From assembly GCF_947507565.1 (NCBI RefSeq), contig NC_089189.1, positions 868,001 to 932,000 on the forward strand: a stretch of 64,000 nucleotides of DNA, read 5' to 3'. The DNA is from Oscarella lobularis (lineage: Eukaryota; Porifera; Homoscleromorpha; Homosclerophorida; Oscarellidae). Shown piece by piece: positions 1-10,340 of this stretch (positions within the stretch are counted from its first letter, which is position 1; the number at the start of each line of letters is the position of its first letter). The translations under genes were made by a program, and so were the position numbers. The notes below the pieces were generated by a model. It searched no databases, had not been told where the DNA came from, and saw nothing but the letters and a program-made list of their open reading frames with translations.

Positions 1-2424
1 ATATATTCCGGCAGGCGGTGTACGTACTCCGCCGGCCGGCGGTGTATATATTCCGGCAAGCGGTGTACGTACTCCGCCGGCAGGCGGTGTATATATTCCG
101 GCAGGCGGTGTACGTACTCCGCCGGCAGGCGGTGTATATATTCCGGCAAGCGGTGTACGTACTCCGCCGGCAGGCGGTGTATATATTCCGGTAGGCGGTG
201 TATATATTCCGGCAGGCGGTGTATATATTCCGGCAGGCGGTGTACGTACTCCGCCGGCAGGCGGTGTATATATTCCTGCAGGCGGTGTATATATTCCGGC
301 AGGCGGTGTATATATTTCGGTAAGCGGTGTACGTACTCCGCCGGCAGGCGGTGTATATATTCCGGCAGGCGGTGTACGTACTCCGCCTGCAGGCGGTGTA
401 TATATTCCGGAAAGCGGTGTATATATTCCGGCAGGCGGTGTATATATTCCGGCAAGCGGTGTACGTACTCCGCCGGAAGGCGGTGTATATATTCCGGCAG
501 GCGGTGTATATATTTCGGTAAGCGGTGTACGTACTCCGCCGGAGGGCGGTGTATATATTCCGGCAAGCGGTGTACGTACTCCGCCGGCAGGCGGTGTATA
601 TATTCCGGCAGGCGGTGTACGTACTCCGCCGGGAGGCGGTGTATATATTCCGGCAAGCGGTGTACGTACTCCGCCCGCAGGCGGTGTATATATTCCGGCA
701 GGCGGTGTATATATTCCGGCAAGCGGTGTACGTACTCCGCCGGAAGGCGGTGTATATATTCCGGCAGGCGGTGTATACATTTCGGTAAGCGGTGTACGTA
801 CTCCGCCTGCAGGCGGTGTATATATTTCGGTAAGCGGTGTACGTACTCCGCGGGCAGGCGGTGTATATATTCCGGCAAGCGGTGTACGTACTCCGCGGGC
901 AGGCGGTGTATATATTCCGGCAAGCGGTGTACGTACTCCGCGGGCAGGCGGTGTATATATTCCGGCAGGCGGTGTACGTACTCCGCCGGCCGGCGGTGTA
1001 TATATTCGGGCAGGCGGTGTACGTACTCCGCCGGCCGGCGGTGTATATATTCCGGCAAGCGGTGTACGTACTCCGCCGGCAGGCGGCGTATATATTCCGG
1101 CAGGCGGTGTACGTACTCCGCCGGCAGGCGGTGTATATATTCCGGCAGGCGGTGTATATATTCCGGCAGGCGGTGTATATATTCCGGCAGGCGGTGTACG
1201 TACTCCGCCGGCAGGCGGTGTATATATTCCTGCAGGCGGTGTATATATTCCGGCAGGCGGTGTATATATTTCGGTAAGCGGTGTACGTACTCCGCCGGCA
1301 GGCGGTGTATATATTCCGGCAGGCGGTGTACGTACTCCGCCGGCAGGCGGTGTATATATTCCGGCAGGCGGTGTATGTACTCCGCCGGCAGGCGGTGTAT
1401 ATATTCCGGCAAGCGGTGTACGTACTCCGCCCGCAGGCGGTGTATATATTCCGGCAGGCGGTGTATATATTCCGGCAAGCGGTGTACGTACTCCGCCGGC
1501 AGGCGGTGTATATATTCCGGTAAGCGGTGTACGTACTCCGCAGGCAGGCGGTGTATATATTCCGGCAGGCGGTGTACGTACTCCGCCGGCAGGCGGTGTA
1601 TATATTCCGGCAGGCGGTGTACGTACTCCGCCGGCAGGCGGTGTATATATTCCGGCAGGCGGTGTATATATTTCGGTAAGCGGTGTACGTACTCCGCCGG
1701 CAGGCGGTGTATATATTCCGGCAGGCGGTGTACGTACTCCGCCTGCAGGCGGTGTATATATTCCGGAAAGCGGTGTATATATTCCGGCAGGCGGTGTATA
1801 TATTCCGGCAAGCGGTGTATATATTCCGGCAGGCGGTGTACGTACTCCGCCGGCAGGCGGTGTATATATTCCGGTAGGCGGTGTATATATTCTGGCAGGC
1901 GGTGTACGTACTCCGCCGGCAGGCGGTGTATATATTCCGGCAGGCGGTGTACGTACTCCGCCGGAAGGCGGTGTATATATTCCGGCAGGCGGTGTACGTA
2001 CTCCGCCGGCAGGCGGTGTATATATTCCGGCAGGCGGTGTATATATTCCGGCAGGCGGTGTATATATTCCGGCAGGCGGTGTATATATTCCGGCAAGCGG
2101 TGTACGTACTCCGCCGGCAGGCGGTGTATATATTCCGGCAGGCGGTGTATGTATTCCGGCAGACGGTGTAGATATTCCGGCAGGCGGTGAACGTACTCCA
2201 CCAGCAGGCGGTGAATATATTCCACCAGGCGGTGTAGATATTTTGGCAGGCGGTGTTTATATTCTGGCAGGCGGTGTACGTACTCCGCCAGCAGGCGGTG
2301 TATATATTCCGGAAAGCGGTGTATATATTCCGGAAAGCGGTGTACGTACTCCGCCAGCAGGCGGTGTAAGTACTCCGCCGGCAGGCGGTGTATATATTCC
2401 GGCAGGCGGTGTACGTACTCCGCG
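1..2424. repeat. 21/24-base minisatellite, first array
   Basis: Tandem array of two interspersed unit types, one of 21 bases containing GTGTATATATTCC and one of 24 bases containing GTGTACGTACTCC. Because both lengths are multiples of three and no unit has a stop codon in most frames, several frames on both strands stay open for hundreds of codons; this is composition, not evidence of coding. Each unit has a 10-base alternating purine-pyrimidine tract, and the 24-base unit adds the inverted repeat CCGCC/GGCGG around GGCA. The array begins before the window. Its right edge (about 2160-2424) is degenerate, as expected of a satellite margin, and shares diagnostic edge variants (GTGAACGTACTCCACCAGCA) with 27746-27800. 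Confidence 0.95.
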
Positions 2425-2680
2425 GGCGACGAACGCTCTAAACTGCTTCGTAACTATCTACTACTTACCTTTTGACGTCGCTCGGACCTTCGCATCGTCG
2501 AAAACGAGCCAGAAACCGTGTTTCTTCGAAACGAGACGCGCGCGCTAACATAAGCACGTGACCTCACCGGTTTAACATTGTGACGTCATAAATAAACTAT
2601 TAAAAATCGGGGTTTCACATTGCTACGCCTATAGAATGGCACGGCAACACGTACAGAGCGGTTTCGCGAATATTGGAAGA
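2425..2680 (-). other. Unique spacer, copy 1, with promoter-like and first-exon-like signals
   Basis: Non-repetitive 256-base island between the minisatellite and the 16/17-base array; a nearly identical copy lies at 28608-28864 (offset 26184). Read on the minus strand it has a full CRE palindrome TGACGTCA (2581-2588), an E-box CACGTG (2555-2560), then an ATG (2495-2493) opening nine codons that end at a consensus donor, CAAAAG followed by GTAAGTAG (donor 2468-2463). This order suggests a promoter and first exon, or a relic of one, reading towards the minisatellite. No downstream exon can be assigned, so the idea remains inference. Confidence 0.45.
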
Positions 2681-2989
2681 GGGACAATTTGTCCCCAGGA
2701 CAAATTGTCCCAGGACAAATTGTCCCAGGACAAATTGTCCCAGAACAAATTGTGCCAGGACCAATTGTCCCCAGGACAAATTCACCAAGGACAAATTGTC
2801 CCCAGGACAAATTGTCCCAGGATAAATTGTCCCCAGGACAAATTGTCCCTGGATAAATTGTCCCCAGAACAAATTGTCCAAGGACAAATTGTCTTTAGGA
2901 CAAATTGTCCCCAGGACAAATTGTCCCAGGACAAATTGCCCCAGGAGAAATTGTCCCCAGGACAAATTGTCCCAGGACAAATTCTCCCA
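2681..2989. repeat. 16/17-base palindromic satellite, block 1
   Basis: Tandem copies of a 16-17 base unit centred on GGACAAATTGTCC, a perfect inverted repeat (GGACAA/TTGTCC) around one central base, separated by 2-4 bases. Isolated variants include TTCACCAAGG and GTCTTTAGGAC. The palindrome makes short ORFs on both strands, which are not genes. Confidence 0.93.
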
Positions 2990-3117
2990 AAAATTACATC
3001 GAAATTACACGGGGTTAGCCAACGGGTATCTCCTGTAATAAATTACAGCGAAATTACAGGGGGTTAGCCAACGGGTCTCTCCTGTAATAAATTACAGCGA
3101 ACTTACACGGGCTAGCT
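2990..3117. repeat. 48/49-base satellite, short block
   Basis: About two and a half units of the family built on CTGTAATAAATTACAG. It ends with the recurring transition GAACTTACACGGGCTAGC into the 41-base family. Confidence 0.93.
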
Positions 3118-3555
3118 AAGGCCCTGAAGATAAAGTTGAGAGCCTAAACTTTGATTCTAAGGGCCTGAAGATAAAGTTGAGGTCCTAAACTTTGATTCTA
3201 AGGACCTGAAGATAAAGTTGAGGGCCTAAACTTTGATTCTAAGGAGCTAAAGATAAAGTTGAGGGCCTAAACTCTAATTCTAAGACCCTGAAGATAAAGT
3301 TGAAGGCCCAAACATTGATTCTAAGGGTATGAAGATAAAGGTCATGGCCAAAACTCTGATTCTAAGGACCTGAAGATAAAGTTGAGGGCCTAAACTTTGA
3401 TTCTAAGAGCCTGAAGATAAAGTTGAGAGACTAAACTTTGATTCTAAGGACCTGAAGATAAAGTTGAGGGCCTAAACTTTGATTCTAAGGCCCTGAAGAT
3501 AAAGTTGAGGGCCTAGACTTTGATTCTAAGGACCTGAAGATAAAGTTGAGGGCCC
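3118..3555. repeat. 41-base satellite block
   Basis: About ten to eleven units. The unit contains CCTGAAGATAAAGTTGAGG and then AACTTTGATTC, with the inverted repeat AAAGTT/AACTTT around a nine-base loop and an AGATAA motif. The block ends at the stereotyped junction GAGGGCCCAACGGG. Confidence 0.94.
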
Positions 3556-5575
3556 AACGGGTCTCTCCTGTAATAAATTACAGCGAAATTACAGGGGCTA
3601 GCCAAAGGGTCTCTCCTGTAATAAATTACAGCGAAATTACAAGGGCTAGCTAATGGGTCTCTCCTGTAATAAACTACAGCGAAATTACAGGAGCTAGCTA
3701 ACGGGTCTCTCCTGTAATAAACTACAGCGAAATTACAGGAGCTAGCCAACGGGTCTCTCCTGTAATAAACTACAGCGAAAGTACAGGGGCTAGCCAAAGG
3801 GTCTCTCCTGTAATAAATTACAGCGAAATTACAGGGGCTAGCTAAAGGGTCTCTCCTGTAATAAACTACAGCGAAAGTACAGGGGCTAGCCAAAGGGTCT
3901 CTCCTGTAATAAACTACAGCGAAATTACAGGAGGCTAGCCAACGGGTGTCTCCTGTAATAAATTACAGCGAAATTACAGGGGGTTAGCAAACGGGTCTCT
4001 CCTGTAATAAACTACAGCGAAATTACAGGAGGCTAGCCAACGGGTGTCTCCTGTAATAAACTACAGCGAAAGTACAGGGGCTAGCCAACGGGTCTCTCCT
4101 GTAATAAATTACAGCGAATTAACAGGGGGTTAGCCAACGGGTCTCTCCTGTAATAAATTACAGCCAAATTAAAGAGGCTAGCCAACGGGTCTCTCCTGTA
4201 ATAAACTACAGCGAAATTACAGGGGCTAGCCAACGGGTCTCTCCTGTAATAAATTACAGCGAATTTACAGGGGGTTAGTAAACGGGTCTCTCCTGTAATA
4301 AATTACAGCGAAATTACAGGGGGTTAGCAAACGGGTCTCTCCTGTAATAAATTACAGCGAAATTACTGGGGCTAGCCAAAGGGTCTCTCCTGTAATAAAT
4401 TACAGCGAATTTACAGAGGGTTAGTAAACGGGTATCTCCTGTAATAAATTACAGCGAATTTACAGGGGGTTAGCCAACGGGTCTCTCCTGTAATAAATTA
4501 CAGCGAATTTACAGGGGGTTAGTAAACGGGTCTCTCCTGTAATAAATTACAGCGAAATTACAGGGGGTTAGCAAACGGGTCTCTCCTGTAATAAATTACA
4601 GCGAAATTACTGGGGCTAGCCAAAGGGTCTCTCCTGTAATAAATTACAGCGAATTTACAGGGGGCAAGCCAACGGGTCTTTCCTGTAATAAATTACAGCG
4701 AAATTACTGGGGCTAGCCAAAGGGTCTCTCCTGTAATAAATTACAGCGAATTTACAGAGGGTTAGTAAACGGGTATCTCCTGTAATAAATTACAGCGAAA
4801 TTACTGGGGCTAGCCAAAGGGTCTCTCCTGTAATAAATTACAGCGAATTTACAGAGGGTTAGTAAACGGGTATCTCCTGTAATAAATTACAGCGAATTTA
4901 CAGGGGGTTAGCCAACGGGTCTCTCCTGTAATAAATTACAGCGAATTTACAGGGGGTTAGTAAACGGGTCTCTCCTGTAATAAATTACAGCGAAATTACA
5001 GGGGGTTAGCAAACGGGTCTCTCCTGTAATAAATTACAGCGAAATTACTGGGGCTAGCCAAAGGGTCTCTCCTGTAATAAATTACAGCGAATTTACAGAG
5101 GGTTAGTAAACGGGTATCTCCTGTAATAAATTACAGCGAAATTACAGGGGGTTAGCCAACGGGTCTCTCCTGTAATAAATTACATCGAAAATACAGGGGG
5201 TTAGCAAACAAGTCTCTCCTGTAATAAATTACAGCGAAATTACAGGGGGTTAGCAAACAAGTCTCTCCTGTAATAAATTACAGCGAAATTACAGGGGGTT
5301 AGCAAACAAGCCTCTCCTGTAATAAATTACAGCGAAATTACAGGGGGCTAGCCAACGGGTCTTTCCTGTAATAAATTACAGCGAAATTACAGGGGCTAGC
5401 CAACGGGTCTCTCTTGTAATAAAATACAGCGAAATTACAGGGGGTTAGCCAACGGGTCTCTCCTGTAATAAACTACAGCAAAAGTACAGGGGCTAGCCAA
5501 AGGGTCTCTCCTGTAATAAATTACAGCGAAATTACAGGGGGCTAGCCAACGGGTCTCTCCTGTAAGGACAAATTT
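3556..5575. repeat. 48/49-base satellite block
   Basis: About 42 units. The two unit endings, GGGGCTAGCC (48 bases) and GGGGGTTAGCC (49 bases), are interspersed. Variants such as TTAGTAAACGGGTATC and AATTACTGGGGC recur every few units, showing local multi-unit duplication. Its last unit runs directly into a 16/17-base block at TCCTGTAAGGACAAA. Confidence 0.94.
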
Positions 5576-5676
5576 TCCCAGGAAAAATTGTCCCAGGACA
5601 AATTGTCCCAGGACAAATTGTCCCTGGACAAATTGTCCCAGGACCAAATGTCCCAGGACAATTGTCCCCAAGACAA
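5576..5676. repeat. 16/17-base palindromic satellite, block 2
   Basis: About six units of the GGACAAATTGTCC family, somewhat degenerate (GGACCAAATGTCC, GGACAATTGTCC), leading into unique sequence. Confidence 0.88.
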
Positions 5677-6116
5677 CTCTACCTACATCACATACCTTTG
5701 CCCCCTCGATAGTCATCCTCCCTTCTGATTGCCTTCCCTTCCAATCCTCCTCTTCTCACTCGCATCCGTTGCTCGTATCATTCTTCCTTACGCTCTTACA
5801 CATCTATAAAACGAATTAGAGACCCCTCAATAACTAAAACTCTACCTACATCACATACCATCGATCCCTTGATATTCCTTCTCCTCCCTGCCTGCTTGTT
5901 CCTCTTCTCCCTCGCGCCCCATCTCCTTGTCATTGTTCCTCCCATCCCTATGCCCCTAAGAAAACTAATTAGAAATATGTAACACAATTAGGAACCATTA
6001 TATACCTATCAGTATTGACTCTGCCCTAACATTGCCCCTATACACATTAACAAAGCCGCACAACTCCTAAACAATTGCACGGCACTTATCTGACATCCTC
6101 CAGGAACACCCTGTTT
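5677..6116. other. Unique island with a diverged direct duplication
   Basis: Pyrimidine-rich non-satellite sequence. Two diverged copies of a segment of about 150 bases follow one another: each starts with CTCTACCTACATCACATACC (5677 and 5840), continues through a CT-rich stretch with CTCGC and TCATT landmarks, and nears its end at AATTAGA (about 5814 and 5966). No ORF with a recognisable product, terminal repeats or target-site duplication was seen. It may be an old mobile-element fragment or unique ancestral DNA. Confidence 0.6.
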
Positions 6117-6779
6117 ACAAAAAGGGAGAAGGCAAAAGGCACAGGAGAAGGCAAAAGGCAAAGGGAGAAGGCAAAGGCAAAGGGAGAAGGCAAAAGGCAA
6201 AGGAAAAGGCAAAAGGCAAAGGGAGAAGGCAAAAGGCAAAGGGAGAAGGCAAAAGGCAAAGGGAGAAGGCAAAAGGCAAAGGGAGAAGGCAAAACGCAAA
6301 GGGAGAAGGCAAAAGGCAAAGGGAGAAGGCAAAACGCAAAGGGAGAAGGCAAAAGACAAAGGAGAAGGCAAAAAGCAAAGGAGAAGGCAAAAGGCAAAGG
6401 GAAAAGGCAAAAGGCAAAGGGAGAAGGCAAAAGGCAAAGGGAGAAAGCAAAAGGCAAAGGGAGAAGGCAAAAGGCAAAGGGAGAAGGCAAAAGGCAAAGG
6501 AGAAAGCAAAAGGCAAAAGGAAAAGGCAAAAGGCAAAGGAGAAGGCAAAAGGCAAAGGAGAAGGCAAAAGGCAAAGGGAAAAGGCAAAAGGCAAAGGGAG
6601 AAGGCAAACGGCAAAGGGAGAAAGCAAAAGGCAAAGGAGAAGGCAAAAGGCAAAGGGAGAAGGCAAAAGGCAAAGGAGAAGGCAAAAGGCAAAGGGAGAA
6701 GGCAAAAGGCAAAGGAGAAGGCAAAAGGCAAAGGAGAAAGCAAAAGGCAAAGGGAGAAGGCAAAAGGCATAGGAGAAGG
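6117..6779. repeat. T-free purine-rich minisatellite
   Basis: Tandem array with a unit of about 18-20 bases, AAGGCAAAAGGCAAAGGGAG and shorter variants. The plus strand has no T from 6117 to 6769, so strand asymmetry is extreme; interspersed C residues stop it being a pure polypurine tract. The long Lys/Gly/Arg frames on plus and Leu/Pro/Phe frames on minus are by-products of the repeat. Confidence 0.94.
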
Positions 6780-7172
6780 ACAAATTGTCCTAGGACAAAT
6801 TGACCCCAGGACAAATTGTCCCCAGGACAAATTGTCCCCACGACAAATTGTCCCCAGGACAAATTGTCGCAGGACAAATTGTCCCAAGACAAATTGTTCC
6901 AGGACAAATTGTCCCAGGACAAATTGTCCCAGGACAAAATCTCCCAGGACAAATTGTCCCCAAGACAAATTGTCCCAAAGACAAATTGTCCCAGGACAAA
7001 TTGTCCCAGGACAAATTGTCCCAAGGACAAATTGTCCCAGGACAAATTGTTCAAGGACAAACTGTCCCCAGGACAAATTGTCCGCAGGACAAATTGTCCC
7101 AGGACAAATTGTCCCAAGACAAATTGTCCCAGGACAATTTGTCCTGGGGACAAATTGTACCCAGGACAAATT
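6780..7172. repeat. 16/17-base palindromic satellite, block 3
   Basis: About 23 units of the GGACAAATTGTCC family, with point variants and 16/17-base length alternation. It starts directly at the end of the purine array and passes into the AT-rich array at GGACAAATTCTGAATAAATG, so the two families are fused without a spacer. Confidence 0.93.
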
Positions 7173-8270
7173 CTGAATAAATGCAGAATTAATTCTGAAT
7201 AAATGCAGAATTAATTCTGAATTAATGCAGAATAAATGCGGAATTTATTCTGAATTAATGAAGAATTTATTCCGAATAAATGTAAAATTTATTCTGAATT
7301 AATGCAGAATTTATTCTGAATTAATGCAGAATTTTTTCTGAATTAATGCAGAATTTATTCTGCATTAATCTAGAATAATTTCTGCATTAATGCAGAATTT
7401 ATTAAGAATTAATTCAGAATTTATTCTGAATTAATGCAGAATTTATTCTGAATTAATTTAGAATTTATTCTGAATTAATGCAGAATTTATTCGGAACTAA
7501 TGCCGAATTTATTCTGAATAAATGCGGAATTTAAACTAAATTAATGCAGAATTTATTCTGAATTAATGCAGAATTTATTCTGAATTAATGCAGAACTTAT
7601 TCTGAATAAAAGCAGAATTTATTCTGAATTAATGCAGAATTTATTCGGAACTAATGCCGAATTTATTCTGAATAAATGCGGAATTTATTCTGAATTAATG
7701 CAGAATTTATTCTGAATTAATGCAGAACTTATTCTGAATTAATGCAGAATTTATTCTGAATAAATGTAGCATTTATTCTGAATTAATTCAGAATTAATTC
7801 TGAATTAATGCAGAATTTATTCTGAATTAATGCAGAATTTATTCTGAATAAAAGCAGAATTAATTCTGAATTAATGCAGAATAAATGCGAAATTTATTCT
7901 GAATTAATGCAGAATTTATTTTGAATGAATTCAGAATTTATTCTGAATTAATGCAGAATTTATTCTGAATTAATGCAGTATTTATTCTGAATAAATGCAG
8001 AAGTTATTCTGAATTAAAGCAGAATTTATTCTGAATTAATGCAGAATTTATTCTGAATTAATGCAAAATTAATTCTGAATAAATGCAGAATTAATTCTGA
8101 ATTAATGCAGAATTAATTCAGAATTTATTCTGAATAAATGCAGAATTAATTCTGAATTAATGCAGAAAAAATGAGGAATTTATTCTGAAGTAATGCAGAA
8201 TTTATTCTGAATTAATGCAGAATTAATTCTGAATAAAAACAGAATTAATTCTGAATTAATGCAGAATAAA
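7173..8270. repeat. 22-base AT-rich satellite, array A
   Basis: Tandem units of about 22 bases around TTCTGAATTAATGCAGAATT; many copies are variants. The variant TTCTGAATTAATTCAGAA is a perfect 18-base palindrome, while the commoner form keeps a TTCTG/CAGAA stem. No coding potential was seen. Confidence 0.92.
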
Positions 8271-8624
8271 AGATCGTGAACTTACGTAGACAAGGTGCTT
8301 CAGCTTTCTTTTCAACATTCTATATTCTTTACGAGAGCTACGCTGCCATGAAGCATCCATGATCGTATGTAAGGTGAAGAAAACGACAGGCGCTCCGTCG
8401 TGAGTCGACGATACGTCGGCGATCGTTCTAAAAGATCGCTCGTACACCCCGAAACGCCATGACGACGAAAAACTTAGCAATAACCGTTCAGAACGTGAAG
8501 GAACACGACAAGAAGTCGATCAAGAACCTCAAACTCGCTCGCTAAGCGATGCACAGGAGACGAACGACGAGAAGGGCTTTTCGAGTGTAACGCGCGCTAA
8601 AACTTCGCGAAAAAATCTCACATT
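8271..8624 (-). other. Unique CG-rich island, possible exon remnant
   Basis: This island between two AT-rich arrays differs sharply in composition and is rich in TCG/ACG codons. On the minus strand an open stretch of about 45 codons runs from a TTTTAG acceptor-like site (about 8430) to a strong donor-like site, GTCTAC followed by GTAAGT (about 8290-8280). On the plus strand a 28-codon ATG ORF lies at 8459-8545. Neither translation is recognisable. It could be an exon of a gene whose introns are satellite, or a gene fragment caught between arrays. Confidence 0.35.
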
Positions 8625-9316
8625 CTCTGAATAAACACAGAATTTATTCTGAATTAATTCAGAATTTATTCTGAATTAATTCAGAATTTATACTGAATTA
8701 ATGTAGAATTAATGAAGAATTAATGAAGAATCTATTCTGCATTAATTCAGAATAAAATTCAGCATTAATTCAGAATAAAATCTGCATTAATTCAGAATAA
8801 ATTCTGCATTAATTCAGAATAAATTCTGCATTAATTCAGAATAAATTCTGCATTAAATCAGAATTAATTCTGAATTAATGCAGATTTTATTCTGAATTAT
8901 TGCAGAATTAATTCGGATGAAATGCAAAATAAATTCTAAATTAATGCAGAATAAATGCGGAATTTATTCTGAATAAATGCAAAATTGATGCAGAATTTAT
9001 TCTCAATTATTGAAGAATAAATGCGAAATTTATTCTCAATTAATTCAGAATTTATTCTGAATTAATGCATAAATTATTCTAGATTAATGCAGAATTTATT
9101 CTGAAATAATGCAGAATTTATTTTCAATTATTGCAGAATTATTTCTGAATAAATGCAGAATTAATTCTTAATTAATGCAGAATAAATCGGGAATTTATTC
9201 TGCATTAATGCAGAATTTATTCTGACTTAATGTAGAATTTATTCTGAAATAATGCAGAATTTATTCTCAATTAATGCAGAATTTATTCTCAATTAATGTA
9301 GAATTAATTCTGAATA
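8625..9316. repeat. 22-base AT-rich satellite, array B, with an inverted segment
   Basis: Same family as 7173-8270. Between about 8733 and 8862 the units run in reverse-complement orientation (TTCTGCATTAATTCAGAATA repeated), then return to the original orientation. The array ends at TTCTGAATAACGGATATCTC, fused to the 48-base family. Confidence 0.9.
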
Positions 9317-10340
9317 ACGGATATCTCCTGCAATAAATTACAGCGAAATTACAGGGGTTAGCCAACGGGTATCTCCTGTAATAAATTACAGCGAAATTAC
9401 AGGGGGTTAGCCAACGGGTTTCTCCTGTAATAAATTAAGGCGAAATTAAAGGGGGTTAGCCAACGGGTCTCTCCTGTAATAAATTACAGCGAAATTACAG
9501 GGGGTTAGCCAACGGGTCTCTCCTGTAATAAATTACAGCGAAATTACAGGGGGTTAGCCAACGCGTATCTCCTGTAATAAATGACAGCGAAATTACAGGG
9601 GGCTAGCCAACGGGTTTCTCCTGTAATATATTACAGCGAAATTACAGTGGGTTAGCCAACGGGTTTCTCCTGTAATAAATTACAGCGAAATTACAGGGGG
9701 TTAGCCAAAGGGTATCTCCTGTAATAAATTACAGCGAAATTACAGGGGGTTAGCCAACGGGTATCTCCTGTAATAAATTACAGCAAAATTACAGTGGGTT
9801 AGCCAACGGGTTTCTCCTGTAATAAATTACAGCGAAATTACAGGGGGTTAGCTAACGGGTATCTCCTGTAATAAATTACAGCGAAATTACAGGGGCTAGC
9901 CAACGGGTCTCTCCTGTAATAAACTATAGCGAAATTACAGGGGCTAGCCAACGGGTCTCTCCTGTAATAAATTACACCGAAATTACAGGGGGTTAGCCAA
10001 CGGGTTTCTCCTGTAATAAATTACAACGAAATTACAGGGGGTTAGCTAACGGGTATCTCCTGTAATAAATTACAGCGAAATTACAGGAGGTTAGCCAACG
10101 GGTATCTCCTGTAATAAATTACAGCGAAATTACAGGGGCTAGCCAACGGGTCTCTCCTGTAATAATTTACAGCGAAATTACAGGGGGCAAGCCAACGGTT
10201 CTCTCCTGTAATAAATTACAGCGAAATTACAGGGAGTTAGCAAACAAGTCTCTCCTGTAATAAATTACAGCGAAATTACAGAAGGTTAGCCAACGGGTCT
10301 CTCCTGTAATAAATTACAGCGAACTTACACGGCCTAGCTA
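9317..10340. repeat. 48/49-base satellite block
   Basis: About 21 units, mostly of the 49-base GGGGGTTAGCC type. The marker variant ACGCGTATCTCC followed by AATGACAGCG at 9561 recurs at 13140, giving a 3579-base higher-order period shared with the next block of this family. Ends in the standard transition to the 41-base family. Confidence 0.94.

Noticed and set aside
6009..7169. Long Leu/Pro/Phe-rich minus-strand frames and Lys/Gly/Arg-rich plus-strand frames
   Set aside because: They are translations of the purine array and the 16/17-base palindromic array.
1..9316. Possibility that the satellite field is telomeric
   Set aside because: No TTAGGG-type or other short telomeric repeat was found; a centromeric or pericentromeric role is possible but unsupported by sequence alone.
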